From: Bacillus sp. EB106-08-02-XG196
GTDB taxonomy: Bacteria > Bacillota > Bacilli > Bacillales > Cytobacillaceae
Length of the DNA: 64,000 nucleotides
Reading direction: 5' to 3'
NCBI RefSeq assembly: GCF_013396335.1
Contig: NZ_JABWSY010000001.1
Location: forward strand, 629,953 to 693,952
Positions within the stretch are counted from its first letter, which is position 1, and every line of letters starts with the position of its first letter. Under the pieces are notes generated by a model that saw only the letters and a list, made by a program, of their open reading frames with translations, had not been told where the DNA came from and ran no database searches. A program made the position numbers and the translations under genes. This document shows positions 53,094 through 62,521 of the stretch, one piece after another.

Positions 53094-54101
53094 TTAAACA
53101 TGTATGAATTTTACCTTTTGTCCAGGTTTGAGATAGGAGAGAAACACGATATCTTCCTCGATCACTTTTCCCACCACATTGACCCTTTCATCGGCAGGCA
53201 GATCACACAGGGTAATTTGGACCTCACCCCGATATCTTCCATAACGGTCATTGTCTCTCGTAATACTGCCAAGCCAACGTTCACTCGTATTCTCAGGAAG
53301 TATTGGCTCAACACTTCTAGTATCCATAAACCGTCGAACATCTCTGGACAGATCAGGGCGAAGCTTGAACTCTCCTTCTTGGAACCCTTGTATTCGAATC
53401 TCAATCCTATGATTTTGATCAAGATCGATTAATTTCTTAAGCAGATCCTCACTTACCGCTGGATCACCGATATAAACATCACTAACATCATAATGGAACA
53501 ATTCCATTGTCGCCAAAAATGGGTCCATTTCACGGTGCTCTTCCAAGGTTGGCAGTCCTTCAAACAACGGACCGCGCTTTTCCCCATCACCAGGAATGTA
53601 CGCACTCACCGGGATTCCATATTTCTTAAAAAGTTCATTTTGCTTCTGAAAAAACCAATCCGACAATCCAGTCTCAATCCTTGGATAGAAATTATGCCAA
53701 GCTAACAGCTGACTAGCCTTTAATCCGCCATCCAATAGGGCCCGAATATCATCCTCAAAGATAATACTGGCATTTAGCGCAAGCTTAAATTCACCCGCCA
53801 GCTTCAAAATCAATTCATTTTCAAAAAAGTCATCCAGTCTGAGGCCGCTGACTCCAAGTGATTTTAAATCAAATAAACTATCTAAACCCAAGTGACCAGG
53901 TGTCTTTAACGAAACATCCGCATAAACTTCTATTCCTGCTTCCTTCGCACACTGAAGCAGGTTCATCGCACGATTCACTAAATCACCGGATTCTTCTGGA
54001 ATGTGAAGCGAGGTAAACGCTCGCTTCACACCCATTTTTCCAGCCAGTTTAATCCGTTCTTCTGCCAAAGAATCATTTAAATAGAAGGAAATACCAATCA
54101 A
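53094..54101 (-). CDS. mupG: 6-phospho-N-acetylmuramidase MupG (DUF871)
   Basis: The protein has 335 residues and a DUF871 fold: a barrel-like N-terminal part (GISFYLNDSLAEERIKLAGK, GVSGLRLDDFF, WHNFYPRIETGLS) and a C-terminal beta domain (RDNDRYGRYRGEVQITL). Staphylococcal MupG cleaves MurNAc-6-phosphate-GlcNAc made by the PTS. Overlap of 4 bp with the murP stop and the murQ/murR neighbours fit that pathway. It would release MurNAc-6P for MurQ. Confidence 0.88.
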   Translation of the reverse strand: MIGISFYLNDSLAEERIKLAGKMGVKRAFTSLHIPEESGDLVNRAMNLLQCAKEAGIEVYADVSLKTPGHLGLDSLFDLKSLGVSGLRLDDFFENELILKLAGEFKLALNASIIFEDDIRALLDGGLKASQLLAWHNFYPRIETGLSDWFFQKQNELFKKYGIPVSAYIPGDGEKRGPLFEGLPTLEEHREMDPFLATMELFHYDVSDVYIGDPAVSEDLLKKLIDLDQNHRIEIRIQGFQEGEFKLRPDLSRDVRRFMDTRSVEPILPENTSERWLGSITRDNDRYGRYRGEVQITLCDLPADERVNVVGKVIEEDIVFLSYLKPGQKVKFIHV

Positions 54102-55459
54102 TCAAATTCACCAGCCATGTCATCATTGAAACCGAATAAATACGTGAACAAGAATCCTGCTGCATAGGCAATTAATACCCCAACCAAATAAAGAACAACT
54201 TGACCTGCAACAACAAGGAAAGCAAGTGGCAGCCCTGATACCCCAATAGCGATTGTTGCAATTCCAAATGCTGCTTGGAATGCACCGCCGACACCGGCAC
54301 CTAAACAGGCTGTTAGGAACGGACGGCCTAATGGAAGTGTAACACCGAAAATTAACGGCTCACCAATTCCAAGAATACCTGCTGGCAGACCACCGCCAAT
54401 CGCTCTTTTTAAGCGAGTTTTCTTTGTTTTAAGATAGATGGCAAACGCTGCACCGACTTGACCTGCTCCACCCATTGCCAAGATTGGAAGAAGTGGGTCG
54501 TCACCGATTGTATTAATTAACTCTAAGTGAATCGGTGTTAAACCTTGGTGTAAACCCGTTACAACCAATGGCAGGAAGGTTGCACCAAGAACAAATCCTG
54601 CTACTACACCACCCATATCAAGTAAAGAAGTTAAACCTTTTGTGATAACATCTGAAACAAATCCACCAATCGGCATAAAGACAAGATAAGTAACAATACC
54701 AGTAACCAATAAAGCAACCGTTGGTGTGATGAAAAGATCAAGAGACGTTGGAACAAACTTACGTACACGTTTTTCAACTAAAGCGATAAAGATAGCAGCA
54801 AATAGAACCCCTATTAAACCACCGCGACCAGGAAGTAAATCTGTGCCAAACAAATGAATTCCTGCAACCGCCGGGTTAATAATCAAGATACCCGCAATCG
54901 CACCAAGCGCTGGCGAACCGCCAAATTCCTTCGCTGCATTCGTACCCACTAAAATACCAAGGTAACCAAATAATCCACTGCCGATAACAGATAGAATCGT
55001 TGCAAGCTGAGAATCACCTGCTAACCATCCTGCTTGAATTACCGCTTTTGTAATCCCTGTAATTAAACCTGACGCAACAAGTGCAGGGATTAATGGAATG
55101 AAAATTCCAGCGATTTTACGTAAAAACATTTTAAATGGTGTTGCATTCTTTTTGTTGATTTCTGCTTTTGTGCTCGCTGCTTTTTCTTTTAAATTGATTC
55201 CACCTTCAGCGTCAATCAACTTACCAAACTCTTCTGTTACCTTATTTACTTTTCCAGGTCCGAGAATGATTTGAAGGGTTTCTTCCTCAACCACTCCAAG
55301 GACTCCTTCGATTTTCTTAAGGGCAGCCTTATTAATCACAGACTCATCCTTCGGTGTAACGCGAAGCCTTGTCATACAATGTGTGTAATTGCCAATGTTA
55401 CTAGCGCCGCCTAGTTGTTCGAGAATTTTTTCAGCTAATATTTTATTTTCTCCAGCCAT
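54098..55459 (-). CDS. murP: PTS EIIBC for MurNAc or MurNAc-disaccharide (MurP)
   Basis: The protein has 453 residues. The EIIB domain has the phosphorylated C28 (NYTHCMTRLRVTP). The EIIC domain carries about ten membrane segments, including IGEPLIFGVTLPLGRPFLTA. No EIIA domain is fused, as in other MurP, so a general IIA such as that of the glucose PTS would supply phosphate. Position with mupG suggests that the disaccharide MurNAc-GlcNAc is a substrate. Confidence 0.88.
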   Translation of the reverse strand: MAGENKILAEKILEQLGGASNIGNYTHCMTRLRVTPKDESVINKAALKKIEGVLGVVEEETLQIILGPGKVNKVTEEFGKLIDAEGGINLKEKAASTKAEINKKNATPFKMFLRKIAGIFIPLIPALVASGLITGITKAVIQAGWLAGDSQLATILSVIGSGLFGYLGILVGTNAAKEFGGSPALGAIAGILIINPAVAGIHLFGTDLLPGRGGLIGVLFAAIFIALVEKRVRKFVPTSLDLFITPTVALLVTGIVTYLVFMPIGGFVSDVITKGLTSLLDMGGVVAGFVLGATFLPLVVTGLHQGLTPIHLELINTIGDDPLLPILAMGGAGQVGAAFAIYLKTKKTRLKRAIGGGLPAGILGIGEPLIFGVTLPLGRPFLTACLGAGVGGAFQAAFGIATIAIGVSGLPLAFLVVAGQVVLYLVGVLIAYAAGFLFTYLFGFNDDMAGEFD

Positions 55460-55560
55460 TTCGTTTCCCCTACTCTCTGTTGTATTTTACTGTTTGAATC
55501 ATGTGATCTATTTCCCCAATGAACATGGTGTAATAGTGAACACACTCACCCCCTGAAAGG

Positions 55561-56415
55561 TTAATTTCCTTCTTTAATAAACCGAATGGCATCTCTTGTT
55601 TGATCAATTGCCTGAATCGTTTGCTCGTATTGGACCGTCGCCATCGACAAAAACAAAATATCCATCATATATAACTGAGCAAGACGTGATGATGTTGCGG
55701 CACTCCGGAAAGCCGGTTCCCCAGAATACGAGGTAAACAGTTTAATATCGGCCAGCGAAGCGACAGCGGATTGTCCGTATTTCGTCAAACTAATCGTCTT
55801 CACGCCGCGCTCTTTTGCAAGTGATGTTACTTTGATTACTTCTGCGGTTTCCCCCGAGTGAGAGATGGCAAACACCACATCATCCTTTTTCGCATTCGCA
55901 ATCAATGTTGCTACAAGATGTGTATCAGTAAAAGCGGTTGCATTTTTTTGAATCCTTAGGAACTTCTGCTGTGCGTCCTTTGCAATAATATTAGAGGCGC
56001 CAATTCCGAAGAAATGGACATTCTGAGCAGACAGTAATGTCTGAACGGCCCGTTCCAATTCCTCGTAATTGATCATCTCTGCAGAATCGCGGATGCTCTG
56101 AATACTATTGCTGGTGGTCTTCTGGACAATCGAAAAATAAGATTCCCCAGGCTCGATGTCACGATATCCTTGTTCTGCGGGCTTCACTAAATCGCCCGCA
56201 ATTCTTACCTTTAAATCCTGAAATCCATTCAAACCGAGTGACTTACACAAGCGAATAACCGCTGCTCCACTCGTTTTGGCTTGAGCTCCGATATCATTGA
56301 CCGTACTGTTTAAAATACTTTGTGGATTCTCAAGAATGAAATGAGCAATCTTCCGCTCAGAAGCCGGAAGCTGTTCAAGCATATTCTGGAGCATTTTTAA
56401 CCCGCCTGCGGCCAC
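55561..56415 (-). CDS. murR: RpiR-family regulator MurR
   Basis: The protein has 284 residues. An N-terminal helix-turn-helix (VNDIGAQAKTSGAAVIRLCK) is followed by a sugar-phosphate isomerase domain (IGASNIIAKDAQQKFLRIQK, SHSGETAEVIKV). I chose GTG 56415, with AGGTGG 8 bp upstream, because the resulting AAGGLKMLQNMLEQLPASER start matches the family. The frame opens at 56427. It probably represses the operon until MurNAc-6P is present. It lies 101 bp before murP and 25 bp after murQ. Confidence 0.88.
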   Translation of the reverse strand: MAAGGLKMLQNMLEQLPASERKIAHFILENPQSILNSTVNDIGAQAKTSGAAVIRLCKSLGLNGFQDLKVRIAGDLVKPAEQGYRDIEPGESYFSIVQKTTSNSIQSIRDSAEMINYEELERAVQTLLSAQNVHFFGIGASNIIAKDAQQKFLRIQKNATAFTDTHLVATLIANAKKDDVVFAISHSGETAEVIKVTSLAKERGVKTISLTKYGQSAVASLADIKLFTSYSGEPAFRSAATSSRLAQLYMMDILFLSMATVQYEQTIQAIDQTRDAIRFIKEGN

Positions 56416-56440
56416 ACCTATTACCACCTTTTCACAAAAT

Positions 56441-57343
56441 CTATTGTTGAATGGCGATTTTCACATAGCCATTCGCTACTGTTAATAGCTTTTCTGCTTC
56501 CTCTTTCGTAGTCTCACGTTTGATCATCACAATGGCTGTTTTCACCTGCAGCCCTGATTTTTCTAATGTCTCCAAAGCCACTTCATACGAAACGCCAGTA
56601 ATTTTGCGGATAATCCCAATCGCGCGTTCCTTTAATTTCAGGTTACTCACCTTTACATCGACCATTAAATTCTCATAGGCCTTACCCAAAAGAATCATCG
56701 ATGAAGTCGAAATCATATTCAAAATCATTTTATGAGCTGTACCTGATTTCAAACGGGTTGAACCCGTTAGAACCTCTGGACCGACAATGACTTCGATTGC
56801 TTGGTGTGCTTCTTTACTAATCGCCGCATTTTTATTACACGATAACGCAACGGTTTTCGCTCCGATGCTTCTAGCATAGCGAAGCGCTCCAATCACATAA
56901 GGTGTCCGGCCGCTGGCTGCAATCCCAATAACCGTGTCGTTCTCTGTCAAATCCAAATCCTTCAGGTCACTTACGCCAAGTTCCATATCATCCTCAGCAC
57001 CTTCAACGGCTTTCAGAAAGGCACCCTCTCCTCCTGCCATTAATCCTACAACCATTTCTGGCTCTGTGCTAAAGGTAGGCGGGCATTCAACAGCGTCCAA
57101 AACACCTAATCTGCCACTCGTTCCTGCTCCTAAATAAATCAGGCGTCCGCCTTTTTTAAAGGATTCAAACACAAACTGAACGGCTTCCTCAATATCTGGT
57201 AAAACTTCTTTGACAGCCAGGGCTACCATTTTGTCTTGTTCGTTCATGATTCGTAATATATCAATTGGACTAGCTGTATCAATCTGCATCGTCTCATCAT
57301 TTCGGGACTCGGTCGTTAATAATTCGAGATTTTCTTCGATCAT
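56441..57343 (-). CDS. murQ: MurNAc-6-phosphate etherase MurQ
   Basis: The protein has 300 residues and a SIS domain. [20 protein letters not shown] and [20 protein letters not shown] are the conserved MurQ segments, with the glutamates of EGAEDD and of VECPP near the active site. It cleaves the lactyl ether to give GlcNAc-6P and lactate. It is the first gene of the operon, behind a good promoter. Confidence 0.95.
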   Translation of the reverse strand: MIEENLELLTTESRNDETMQIDTASPIDILRIMNEQDKMVALAVKEVLPDIEEAVQFVFESFKKGGRLIYLGAGTSGRLGVLDAVECPPTFSTEPEMVVGLMAGGEGAFLKAVEGAEDDMELGVSDLKDLDLTENDTVIGIAASGRTPYVIGALRYARSIGAKTVALSCNKNAAISKEAHQAIEVIVGPEVLTGSTRLKSGTAHKMILNMISTSSMILLGKAYENLMVDVKVSNLKLKERAIGIIRKITGVSYEVALETLEKSGLQVKTAIVMIKRETTKEEAEKLLTVANGYVKIAIQQ

Positions 57344-57373
57344 TTCCTAATCCTCCTCGTTAGCTTTTTCTAG

Positions 57374-57388
57374 TTGTAAGCGATTTCC
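57374..57388. promoter_or_regulatory. cre-like operator at murQ
   Basis: TTGTAAGCGATTTCC matches the cre pattern WTGNAANCGNWNNCW except for the last base. It lies just downstream of the predicted start of transcription, a roadblock position for CcpA. Confidence 0.55.
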
Positions 57389-57396
57389 ATGCACTC

Positions 57397-57425
57397 ATTA
57401 TATCGCTTGTGAAATAATAATTCAA
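57397..57425 (-). promoter_or_regulatory. Sigma-A promoter of the murQ operon
   Basis: On the minus strand TTGAAT (57420-57425), a 17-bp spacer and TATAAT (57397-57402) form a near-consensus promoter. Confidence 0.78.
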
Positions 57426-57460
57426 CATTTTTATTAAAATAGTAAAATACCATTTCAAAA

Positions 57461-58324
57461 TTATTCTAGTAGAAACCGACGAATCGCCTGTGCCACGCCC
57501 TTTTCATGATTACTTCCCGTCACCTGATCAGCCAGATTTTTCACATCGTCCGGTGCATTTCCCATTGCAATCCCTAGTCCTGCAGCACTTAGCATCAGGG
57601 AATCATTGTAATTATCCCCAATCGCCGCAATTTGCGAAATGTGAATATCATGCTTCTCACCGAGTTTTAATAAGGATGAAGCCTTACTCACACCAGCAGG
57701 TGAAATTTCCAAATTGAGAAAGTTGAAACTGCTGCTGATTTCCATTCCACCTACTTGTTTATCAATCGCTTTTGTAAAATCAGCGAGTTTACCCTCATCG
57801 TTAAAAACAGCAATTTTTGTGATCACGGGTTGATTAGTCTTAACATAGCGATAAAAATCAGCGACCATTTTCACCTGGCATTGCCCGCGAAAACTCTCAC
57901 GTTCTTCCAAGTTTGCCCCTGTTTTTTCAAGAGCGAGGATATTATTCTCAATCCAATTCTTATTCCATTTCGTTTCTGATGGAACGAGTAAGGTATCTCC
58001 CTCGTAAAAATGTGCATAAATGCCTTCTCCTTCACATAACTCCCAGAAGCTCATGAGATGGTCATGCTCGAAAACAGATTGCTCACTAATTTCTCCATTT
58101 TCATCAAGGATCACAGCGCCATTATAGGCAATAATCGGCTCACCTTTTAGTCCGATTGTATTGGCAATCCATCTGGTAGAAAGCGGGGAACGGCCGCTGC
58201 AAATCACGACCCTTCCGCCTCTTTCGCGGTACTCATGAATCGCCTCGATATTTTCCTTATCAATCTCTCTTTGCTCATTTAATAGTGTTCCGTCCAAATC
58301 TGTCGCTAACATTTTATATTTCAA
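57461..58324 (-). CDS. Cof-type HAD-superfamily phosphatase
   Basis: The protein has 287 residues. HAD motifs are DLDGTLL near residue 9, SGR in VVICSGRSP, the lysine region, and IGDNYNDSLMLSAAG for Mg binding. A C2-type cap is present in the middle. Cof-like enzymes dephosphorylate sugar phosphates or flavin precursors; substrate is not readable from sequence. It runs towards the murQ promoter with about 110 bp between. Confidence 0.9.
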   Translation of the reverse strand: MKYKMLATDLDGTLLNEQREIDKENIEAIHEYRERGGRVVICSGRSPLSTRWIANTIGLKGEPIIAYNGAVILDENGEISEQSVFEHDHLMSFWELCEGEGIYAHFYEGDTLLVPSETKWNKNWIENNILALEKTGANLEERESFRGQCQVKMVADFYRYVKTNQPVITKIAVFNDEGKLADFTKAIDKQVGGMEISSSFNFLNLEISPAGVSKASSLLKLGEKHDIHISQIAAIGDNYNDSLMLSAAGLGIAMGNAPDDVKNLADQVTGSNHEKGVAQAIRRFLLE

Positions 58325-58444
58325 GATATTCTCCCCTTTGCACTTTTATTTCATTATAATTATAGTACTAATTAAAATATTACTTCAAAAATAACTTCTA
58401 CCATATTTATGGAAATACCAATATACAAGGGATGGTGATGCCAA

Positions 58445-59539
58445 ATGCTTCAACCAGAACTCGCTGAAAAAATAGTGAGGGAAGTTCAGAAATTAATGGC
58501 AGAAGAAATTATCGTAGTGAACACAGATGGCATCATCATGGCAAGCACTAACCGGGAACGACTCGGTACCTTCCATGAAGGAGCCTTCATCACATCACAG
58601 CAGAAGAAAAAGCTGATTATTACAGAGAATGAAGCCTTACAGCTAAAAGGGGTAAAGTCTGGGATTAATCTACCTATTTTCTTTCAACATGAGGTCATTG
58701 GTGTTATTGGGATTACAGGTGACCCTGAAAGTGTTACCCCGTTTGGGGAAATCATTCGTAAAATGACCGAGCTGTTAATCAGTGAAAACTACTTTGGTGA
58801 ACAGTTTGAATATCACTCCCGAGCGATGGAAACCTTTGTCCTCGAATGGCTTCAGGCAAAAGAACCAAGTCCGAGTTTGCTTGAACGTGCCCGTGCTCTG
58901 ACCATTAATCTTGATGTCAACCGTACAGCTGTTATCATCGAGTTTGGAGAAAGAAGGTTTCCTTTATCAAGAGATGTATGGTCCTCTATCTTGAGTGCTT
59001 TTTCCCATAATAAAAATGACGTCCTAACAAGGTCAGGTAATGAACGAATCATTGTATTAATCGATTGCCCTATTAACGTTCAAATCAAAAATCGTTTAGG
59101 GCACTTTCTGCAATTCATTAAAAATAGCTTCGGGATTACTGCTTATGCTGGAGTCGGCCAGTGTGCACCCGCTTCTAAGCTGCACCAATCCTATGTGCAG
59201 GCCGAACGAGCGTTGAAAATCGCTAGACGAAATAAAAGTATTATTTTTGATGAGGAATTAACCCTTGAAATGATTACCGGAGAACTTACATCAGAAGTAA
59301 AATCTGAATACATTCAGCGGACCATTGGACCCCTTTTAAAAGAAAAAGACCTGTTGGAAACCTTACGTGAATTATTTAATCAAAATCATTCGTTAAAAAA
59401 TACAGCTCACTCCTTGCACATTCATATCAACACGCTTCATTATCGTTTGAAGAAAGTCGAGGAGCTGACCCAGTTAAACCCAAACACCATCCATGATTTG
59501 TTTTCTTTGTACCTTGCTGTCCATCTTTTGGATGAATAA
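58445..59539 (+). CDS. CdaR-family transcriptional regulator (YsfB-like)
   Basis: The protein has 364 residues. An N-terminal putative sugar diacid-recognition domain (LAEKIVREVQKLMAEEIIVV, GVIGITGDPESVTPFGEIIR) is followed by a GGDEF-like middle part. The C-terminal PucR-type helix-turn-helix reads NTAHSLHIHINTLHYRLKKV. It lies directly upstream of glcD-glcF, matching the ysfB-ysfC-ysfD layout of Bacillus subtilis. It probably activates the glycolate oxidase genes. Confidence 0.87.
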   Translation: MLQPELAEKIVREVQKLMAEEIIVVNTDGIIMASTNRERLGTFHEGAFITSQQKKKLIITENEALQLKGVKSGINLPIFFQHEVIGVIGITGDPESVTPFGEIIRKMTELLISENYFGEQFEYHSRAMETFVLEWLQAKEPSPSLLERARALTINLDVNRTAVIIEFGERRFPLSRDVWSSILSAFSHNKNDVLTRSGNERIIVLIDCPINVQIKNRLGHFLQFIKNSFGITAYAGVGQCAPASKLHQSYVQAERALKIARRNKSIIFDEELTLEMITGELTSEVKSEYIQRTIGPLLKEKDLLETLRELFNQNHSLKNTAHSLHIHINTLHYRLKKVEELTQLNPNTIHDLFSLYLAVHLLDE

Positions 59540-59585
59540 CCAAAAACAAATCTATTTTCGACTAATACTTTGTATGTTTATCTAT

Positions 59586-59609
59586 AGCAGGCGTATGCCT
59601 GTTTTTTTA
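59586..59609 (+). terminator. Terminator after the CdaR-type gene
   Basis: GCAGGC, loop GTAT, GCCTG(T) and a run of seven T lie 47 bp after the stop, so glcD needs its own promoter or read-through. Confidence 0.85.
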
Positions 59610-59653
59610 TACTTTAAGTAGTATGAAAATAGTACGAAAATGGGGGAAATAGC

Positions 59654-61066
59654 ATGCTCTCGAATGATGTAAAAGAAAAATTGATTTCAATTGTAACCAA
59701 AGAAAACTTCGATGATTCTAAAATAGAACGTTTAGTCTATTCCTATGATGCAACACCAAACTTCCAATCAATGCCGGATGCAATAGTCAGTCCGCGAAAT
59801 ACTGAGGAAGTCTCAGAGATATTGAAGATTTGTAATCAATACGGAGTTCCGATTGTTCCGCGCGGTTCAGGCACCAACCTTTGTGCAGGAACTTGCCCAA
59901 CGGAGGGCGGAGTTGTCCTCCTTTTTAAACATATGAACAGAATCCTTGAAATTGATGAAGAAAACCTGACGATTACCGTTCAGCCAGGTGTGATTACCCT
60001 TGATTTGATTAATGCCATTGAAGAAAAGGGTCTTTTCTATCCGCCTGATCCAAGTTCGATGAAAATCTCAACGATTGGCGGTAATATTAACGAGAATTCA
60101 GGCGGCTTACGCGGACTCAAATACGGTGTTACGCGGGATTATGTGATTGGACTTGAAGCGGTATTACCGAATGGCGATATCCTTCGAACAGGCGGAAAGC
60201 TGGCAAAGGATGTTGCTGGGTATGACTTAACTCGACTTTTCGTTGGCTCTGAAGGAACACTTTGTGCGATTACCGAAGCCACCTTGAAGCTGATTCCAAT
60301 GCCAGAAACACGGAAAACGATGCTGGCTCTTTACCAGGATCTTTCTGCAGCTGCAAGGTCTGTTTCGAAGATTATTGCCAATAAAATCATTCCAACTACT
60401 TTGGAGTTCCTCGATCAAGCAACATTAAAGGTCGTTGAAGACTATGCTCAAATTGGTCTGCCAACTGACGTTCAAGCGGTGCTATTAATTGAACAGGATG
60501 GTCCGCCCGAGGTTGTCGAACGCGATATAGCTAAAATCGCAGAGGTATGTAAGCAAGAAAATGCGGTATCGATTCAAATCGCTGCATCAGAAGAGGAAGC
60601 GATGGCGCTTAGAACGGCAAGACGCGCTGCACTTTCAGCAATTGCCCGTTTAGCACCAACGACCATTTTGGAGGATGCAACCGTCCCTCGTTCTGAAATT
60701 GCCAACATGGTAAAAGCAATTAATGAAATCACCGAAAAATATAATTTGACCATTTGCACCTTTGGCCATGCCGGTGACGGCAATCTCCATCCTACCTGCG
60801 CAACCGATGCGAGAAACCATGAAGAAATGGAACGCGTTGAAAAAGCGTTCGCTGAAATTTTTGAAAAAGCGATTGAACTCGGTGGAACAATTACCGGCGA
60901 GCACGGAGTCGGAGCGATGAAGGCACCGTACTTAGAGTGGAAGCTGAATAAGGAAGGAATCGCTGCGATGATGGGGATTAAGAAGGCATTTGATCCGAAC
61001 AACATCATGAACCCCGGGAAAGTCTTTGCGAAGGACAGCAAGAAACGCGTGGTGATGACAAGATGA
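59654..61066 (+). CDS. glcD: Glycolate oxidase FAD-binding subunit (GlcD-type)
   Basis: The protein has 470 residues and a VAO-type FAD domain: VPRGSGTNLCAGTCPTEGGV, then PPDPSSMKISTIGGNINENS. The C-terminal part has HAGDGNLHPT and GEHGVG, the substrate and flavin contact motifs. It oxidises a 2-hydroxy acid, probably glycolate or D-lactate. The start overlaps nothing, and glcF begins 4 bp before its end. Confidence 0.92.
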   Translation: MLSNDVKEKLISIVTKENFDDSKIERLVYSYDATPNFQSMPDAIVSPRNTEEVSEILKICNQYGVPIVPRGSGTNLCAGTCPTEGGVVLLFKHMNRILEIDEENLTITVQPGVITLDLINAIEEKGLFYPPDPSSMKISTIGGNINENSGGLRGLKYGVTRDYVIGLEAVLPNGDILRTGGKLAKDVAGYDLTRLFVGSEGTLCAITEATLKLIPMPETRKTMLALYQDLSAAARSVSKIIANKIIPTTLEFLDQATLKVVEDYAQIGLPTDVQAVLLIEQDGPPEVVERDIAKIAEVCKQENAVSIQIAASEEEAMALRTARRAALSAIARLAPTTILEDATVPRSEIANMVKAINEITEKYNLTICTFGHAGDGNLHPTCATDARNHEEMERVEKAFAEIFEKAIELGGTITGEHGVGAMKAPYLEWKLNKEGIAAMMGIKKAFDPNNIMNPGKVFAKDSKKRVVMTR

Positions 61067-62385
61067 CAACTTTACTCGAACAACAGAAAATTCAAGAGCA
61101 ATTCAAAGAGCGGATGAACGAGGACGAGTTGTTAAATTGTATGCGCTGCGGCTTCTGTCTGCCAACCTGTCCAACGTATATTGAATCAGGTTACAAGGAG
61201 TCTCATTCTCCTCGCGGTCGGATTGCGATGATGAAAGCGGTCGTCGATGGAATAGTTGAACCTGATGAGGATTTCGAACGCTCCCTCGAGCTTTGTCTCG
61301 GATGCCGTGCCTGTGAACCAGTCTGCCCTTCCGGCGTTAATTACGGTCACTTACTAGAAGAAGCAAGGGATATTATTAATCAAAATAAAAAACACTCATT
61401 ACCGGTTAGGGCTATTAGAAAAACAGTATTTGAAGGGCTTTTCCCTCACCAAAATCGGATGCGCACGATGGTTGGATTGCTTGGCTTCTATCAGCGCTCG
61501 GGGATTCAAACCCTTGCGCAGAAAACTGGCTATTTAGGTTTGTTACCTGACAATTTAGCCACGATGGAAAAAGTGCTTCCAAAAGTACCGACTATGAGAG
61601 AAATGAAGAACCGTCCAGAGCACCTGCCAGCATTGGCGGAGAAAGTACACAAGGTTGCTTTTTTCAGCGGCTGCCTGATGGATACGATGTTCATGAAGAC
61701 AAACGATTCGACTATGAAATTGTTACAATTAGCTGGCTGTGAGATTGTGATTCCGAAGAAGCAAACCTGCTGTGGGGCTCTTCACGGACACAGCGGTGAA
61801 AAAGAGTCAGCAAAAGAGCTTGCCAAGAGAAATATTGCGGCATTTGAAGACTTAGATGCCGACTTTATTATTACCAATGCTGGCGGCTGCGGCGCCTTCC
61901 TTGTTGATTATGATCACCTGCTAAAGGATGACCCAGTTTGGAAGCAACGTGCAGTGGCGTTCAAAGAGAAGATAAAGGATATTTCTGAAATACTTGTAGC
62001 TGTTTCTTTTCATAAAAAAGTGAAATTAGAGCTCCCGCCTCAGGTGATTACCTATCAGGATTCCTGCCATTTGCGAAATGTGATGAAGACAGCCTCAGCG
62101 CCAAGGACACTGCTGGGGGCTATAAAAGGGGTACAGTACAAAGAAATGAAAGAAGCCGACCGCTGCTGTGGTTCTGCTGGTATTTATAATATCGTTGAGT
62201 CCGAAATGTCAATGGTCATGCTTGACTATAAAATGGTTCAGGCAAAAGCGACTCATGCAACCACCATCGTAACCGCAAACCCTGGATGCTTGCTGCAAAT
62301 GCAGCTCGGAATCGAGCGTGAAGGCCTGTCCGGTAAAATGCGCGGTGTTCATATCGTCGATTTGTTAGCAGAAGCAGTGAAATAA
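61063..62385 (+). CDS. glcF: Glycolate oxidase iron-sulfur subunit (GlcF-type)
   Basis: The protein has 440 residues. Two 4Fe-4S motifs are C26/C29/C32/C36 (CMRCGFCLPTC) and C78/C81/C84/C88 (CLGCRACEPVC). Two cysteine-rich CCG-type domains follow (FFSGCLMDTMFM, then TYQDSCHLRN and DRCCGSAGIYN). It passes electrons from GlcD towards the respiratory chain. Overlap with glcD is ATGA-type. In this family GlcE is often missing in Gram-positives, as here. Confidence 0.92.
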   Translation: MTTLLEQQKIQEQFKERMNEDELLNCMRCGFCLPTCPTYIESGYKESHSPRGRIAMMKAVVDGIVEPDEDFERSLELCLGCRACEPVCPSGVNYGHLLEEARDIINQNKKHSLPVRAIRKTVFEGLFPHQNRMRTMVGLLGFYQRSGIQTLAQKTGYLGLLPDNLATMEKVLPKVPTMREMKNRPEHLPALAEKVHKVAFFSGCLMDTMFMKTNDSTMKLLQLAGCEIVIPKKQTCCGALHGHSGEKESAKELAKRNIAAFEDLDADFIITNAGGCGAFLVDYDHLLKDDPVWKQRAVAFKEKIKDISEILVAVSFHKKVKLELPPQVITYQDSCHLRNVMKTASAPRTLLGAIKGVQYKEMKEADRCCGSAGIYNIVESEMSMVMLDYKMVQAKATHATTIVTANPGCLLQMQLGIEREGLSGKMRGVHIVDLLAEAVK

Positions 62386-62398
62386 TATGTCTAAAATA

Positions 62399-62455
62399 GG
62401 ACCGTGGGGACGGTTCTTGTGGTTTTAAAAACCATAAGAACCGTCCCCATGGTCC
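62399..62455. repeat. Palindromic intergenic repeat after glcF
   Basis: The 28-bp arms (GGACCGTGGGGACGGTTCTT... and its complement) differ by two C-to-T changes that keep G:T pairing. The element differs in sequence from the ones at 37650 and 52163. It could also act as a terminator for glcF. Confidence 0.87.
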
Positions 62456-62521
62456 CCTCTTTCCCAATGAATATGCTATACTTTAGAAAGTTTGTTTTAT
62501 GAGAGAGAGAGGTTGCTTTTC

